From positions 124,001 through 188,000 of the forward strand of contig NZ_JAFZ01000001.1 in NCBI RefSeq assembly GCF_000526395.1: a stretch of 64,000 nucleotides of DNA. The letters run 5' to 3'. A program made the translations under genes and the position numbers. This document shows, piece after piece, positions 62,262 to 64,000 of this stretch (position 1 is the first letter of the stretch; the number at the start of each line of letters is the position of its first letter). Under the pieces are notes generated by a model, which worked only from the letters and a program-made list of their open reading frames with translations, was not told where the DNA came from and ran no database searches. This DNA comes from Aminobacterium mobile DSM 12262 (GTDB lineage: Bacteria > Synergistota > Synergistia > Synergistales > Aminobacteriaceae).

Positions 62262-63992
62262 TTATGCCTCATCCCGCAGGATGGCACCCTTCCAGACGCT
62301 CTCAACTTCTCTGCTGTATCGACGTAAGTATTTGCTGTCTACTTTGCAGGGAATGGGTTTCCAGTTCTTTTTCCTTTCTGCAAGCTCTTCTTCGGAGACG
62401 TGTAGCTCTAAAGAACGATTCGGAATGTCAATAGTGATCATGTCTCCGTCGTGAACCAAAGCAATTGCTCCGCCCTTGGCCGCTTCAGGAGCCACATGCC
62501 CTACGCATGGTCCATGAGTACAGCCGGAAAATCTACCGTCAGTAACAAGAGCGGTGCTCTCTCCGAGACCTGCTCCCATTAAAATAGCGGTTGCACCAAG
62601 CATCTCTCGCATCCCAGGGCCACCTTTGGGGCCTTCGTAGCGGATAACGACAACATCTCCTTCTTTTATGTCGCCATTGAGCATTGCGGTGATAGCGTCT
62701 TCCTGGGAATCAAAAACTTTGGCTGGTCCAGTATGTTTTTTCATTTTGTCTGAAACGGCTGTTTGTTTTATTACGGAGCCTTCAGGAGCAAGGTTTCCTT
62801 TCAGTATGGCAAGACTCCCTTCTTTGTGAAGAGCTGTTTCGAGGGTTCGGATCACATCCGTATTTGTTATTTTTGCATCTTTACATAGCGTTTCCCATGA
62901 TTCACCCATGATAGTTTGGGCATTAAGGTGAAGGTGCGATTCCCCAAGTTCTTTTATGACAGCAGGAATTCCACCAGCAAAATCGAAATCCTCGAGGGAG
63001 TAATGTCCTGACGGTTTTACGTTTACGAGATGAGGAGTTTTTTTACAAAGACGCTCGAAGTCGTCGGAATCAAGATGGAGACCAAATTCTTGAGCGATAG
63101 CGGGGAGGTGTAAAACAGAGTTTGTGGACCCGCCAATAGCCATATTTACAATAACTGCATTCTCAATGGAGTCCTGGGTCACAACATCTCGAGGGCGAAT
63201 ATTTTTTTTCACGAGGTCTACAACAATTTCCCCGCTCAGCTTGGCTTGACGAAGTTTTTTAGAGTACACTGCAGGAGTTGTTGTCGAACCCGGGACAGAG
63301 AGACCTATGACTTCTGTAAGACATGACATAGTGTTTGCAGTTCCCATCATGGAACATGAACCGGAGGTGGGGCATACATTGTTTTCGAATTCCTTGAATT
63401 CTAATTCAGAGAGAAGTCCCTGCTTTACTTTCGCCCCGGCTTCGCGTATTTCGTAAATAGCAACATCTTTACCTTGGAATTTGCCCGCTAACATAGGCCC
63501 ACCAGTAACAATAACAGTGGGGAGGTTCAAGCGGCCAGCTGCCATCATCATGGCAGGCACAATTTTATCGCAAGAGGCGATTAACACGAGGCCATCAAGT
63601 CTTTGAGCTTCTGCAATGACTTCGACAGAATCGGCTATAATCTCGCGGCTTGGGAGAACATAACACATTCCAAAGTTACTCTGGGTGATTCCATCGCAAA
63701 TAGAAATAGTGTTAACTTCAAAGGGAATGCCACCTGCGGTGTAGACTCCCCGTTTAACCGCCTCTGAAATTTCCCGGAGATGTTTATGCCCGGGATGCAT
63801 TTCATTGAATGTATTAATAACACCTATAAAAGGTTTGTGCAGATCTTCTTCTAAGAGACCAATGCACTTAAGATGGCTTCTGTTACCGGCATGGTCGAGT
63901 CCATCAACAACATCTTTGGTACTTCGCAACATATTCAACGCGCCCCCTCCATTACTATTGGTGAAATTTTCTGAGTCCTTCAAAGTATCCAT
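62262..63992 (-). CDS. IlvD/Edd-family dehydratase, likely for a sugar acid or other dihydroxy acid
   Basis: 576 residues. The family is clear from [17 protein letters not shown] (140-156), [19 protein letters not shown] (207-225) and [20 protein letters not shown] near the C-terminus with VTDGRFSG. Cysteines C141 and C213 remain, while the N-terminal ligand of [2Fe-2S] sugar-acid dehydratases (in NPCH) is replaced by HPGH as in the E. coli [4Fe-4S] type. The substrate loop reads [11 protein letters not shown] instead of the usual DGIAMGHEGM, pointing to a changed substrate. As first gene of the TctCBA operon it is probably catabolic. The start codon lies eight bases from the window edge, so no promoter can be seen. 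Confidence 0.9.
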   Translation of the reverse strand: MDTLKDSENFTNSNGGGALNMLRSTKDVVDGLDHAGNRSHLKCIGLLEEDLHKPFIGVINTFNEMHPGHKHLREISEAVKRGVYTAGGIPFEVNTISICDGITQSNFGMCYVLPSREIIADSVEVIAEAQRLDGLVLIASCDKIVPAMMMAAGRLNLPTVIVTGGPMLAGKFQGKDVAIYEIREAGAKVKQGLLSELEFKEFENNVCPTSGSCSMMGTANTMSCLTEVIGLSVPGSTTTPAVYSKKLRQAKLSGEIVVDLVKKNIRPRDVVTQDSIENAVIVNMAIGGSTNSVLHLPAIAQEFGLHLDSDDFERLCKKTPHLVNVKPSGHYSLEDFDFAGGIPAVIKELGESHLHLNAQTIMGESWETLCKDAKITNTDVIRTLETALHKEGSLAILKGNLAPEGSVIKQTAVSDKMKKHTGPAKVFDSQEDAITAMLNGDIKEGDVVVIRYEGPKGGPGMREMLGATAILMGAGLGESTALVTDGRFSGCTHGPCVGHVAPEAAKGGAIALVHDGDMITIDIPNRSLELHVSEEELAERKKNWKPIPCKVDSKYLRRYSREVESVWKGAILRDEA

Positions 63993-64000
63993 TTTTTAAT

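Noticed and set aside
1-64000. CRISPR arrays, insertion sequences, prophage or integrase genes
   Set aside because: No direct-repeat arrays with spacers, no transposase or integrase motifs and no phage structural genes were seen; the region reads as core chromosome.

Overview
The window is a 64 kb stretch of bacterial chromosome with low-to-middling G+C and tightly packed genes. It carries the replication origin region (dnaA, dnaN, recF, mnmG, dciA and DnaA boxes). The gene content points to a strict anaerobe that ferments amino acids and peptides: hybrid-cluster protein, tandem ferredoxin-type MinD ATPases, a giant 2-hydroxyacyl-CoA dehydratase activase fusion, histidine ammonia-lyase, cyclodeaminase, an ADP-forming acyl-CoA synthetase, a tripartite tricarboxylate transporter and DapH-type lysine synthesis. 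Gram-negative-style periplasmic binding proteins together with Firmicute-like RNA regulation (a T-box) fit Synergistota, perhaps near Aminobacterium. That placement is inference from gene content, not a database match.

Layout. 1-2.5 kb: minus-strand acetamidase (cut by the edge), a lone receiver protein, a CGGC protein and a Fur-family regulator. 2.6-6.2 kb: a plus-strand iron-sulfur ATPase operon (DUF5320, NifX-like, two MinD/ferredoxin ATPases, NifX-like, Mrp) that shares a divergent promoter region and one Fur box with fur. 6.2-12.2 kb: a minus-strand lysine/DAP operon (asd, dapA, dapB, dapH, lysC, aminotransferase) behind a consensus promoter and a T-box leader with a probable Lys specifier. 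12.2-21.1 kb: panC, a YitT-type protein, a secreted protein, dciA, mnmG, recF, dnaN and dnaA, with DnaA boxes on both sides of dnaA.

21.5-27.7 kb: DHH phosphoesterase, MFS transporter, a three-gene SPFH/zinc-ribbon membrane operon and a cysteine-desulfurase-like enzyme. 27.7-32.6 kb: a diguanylate cyclase, then Rrf2 regulator, ferredoxin protein and hcp. 32.8-38.2 kb: hutH, cyclodeaminase, an M20 peptidase, UPF0316 protein and glyA. 38.5-43.1 kb: a copper-handling group (HMA chaperone, a chemoreceptor with a CZB domain, CopA) and a Cys-tailed small protein. 43.4-46.3 kb: a cobalamin riboswitch upstream of a small helical protein and an ADP-forming acyl-CoA synthetase. 46.5-56 kb: an M20 amidohydrolase, the 1422-residue activase/dehydratase fusion and an Fe3+-type ABC importer. 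56.2-64 kb: a minus-strand catabolic operon (IlvD/Edd dehydratase, TctCBA, SDR, D-2-hydroxyacid dehydrogenase, LeuA/HMGL-type enzyme) with no obvious described substrate.

I saw no rRNA, tRNA, CRISPR array, prophage or insertion sequence. The least explained units are the SPFH/zinc-ribbon operon, the Fur-linked MinD/NifX/Mrp operon, the B12-riboswitch acyl-CoA synthetase pair and the TTT-transporter catabolic operon.
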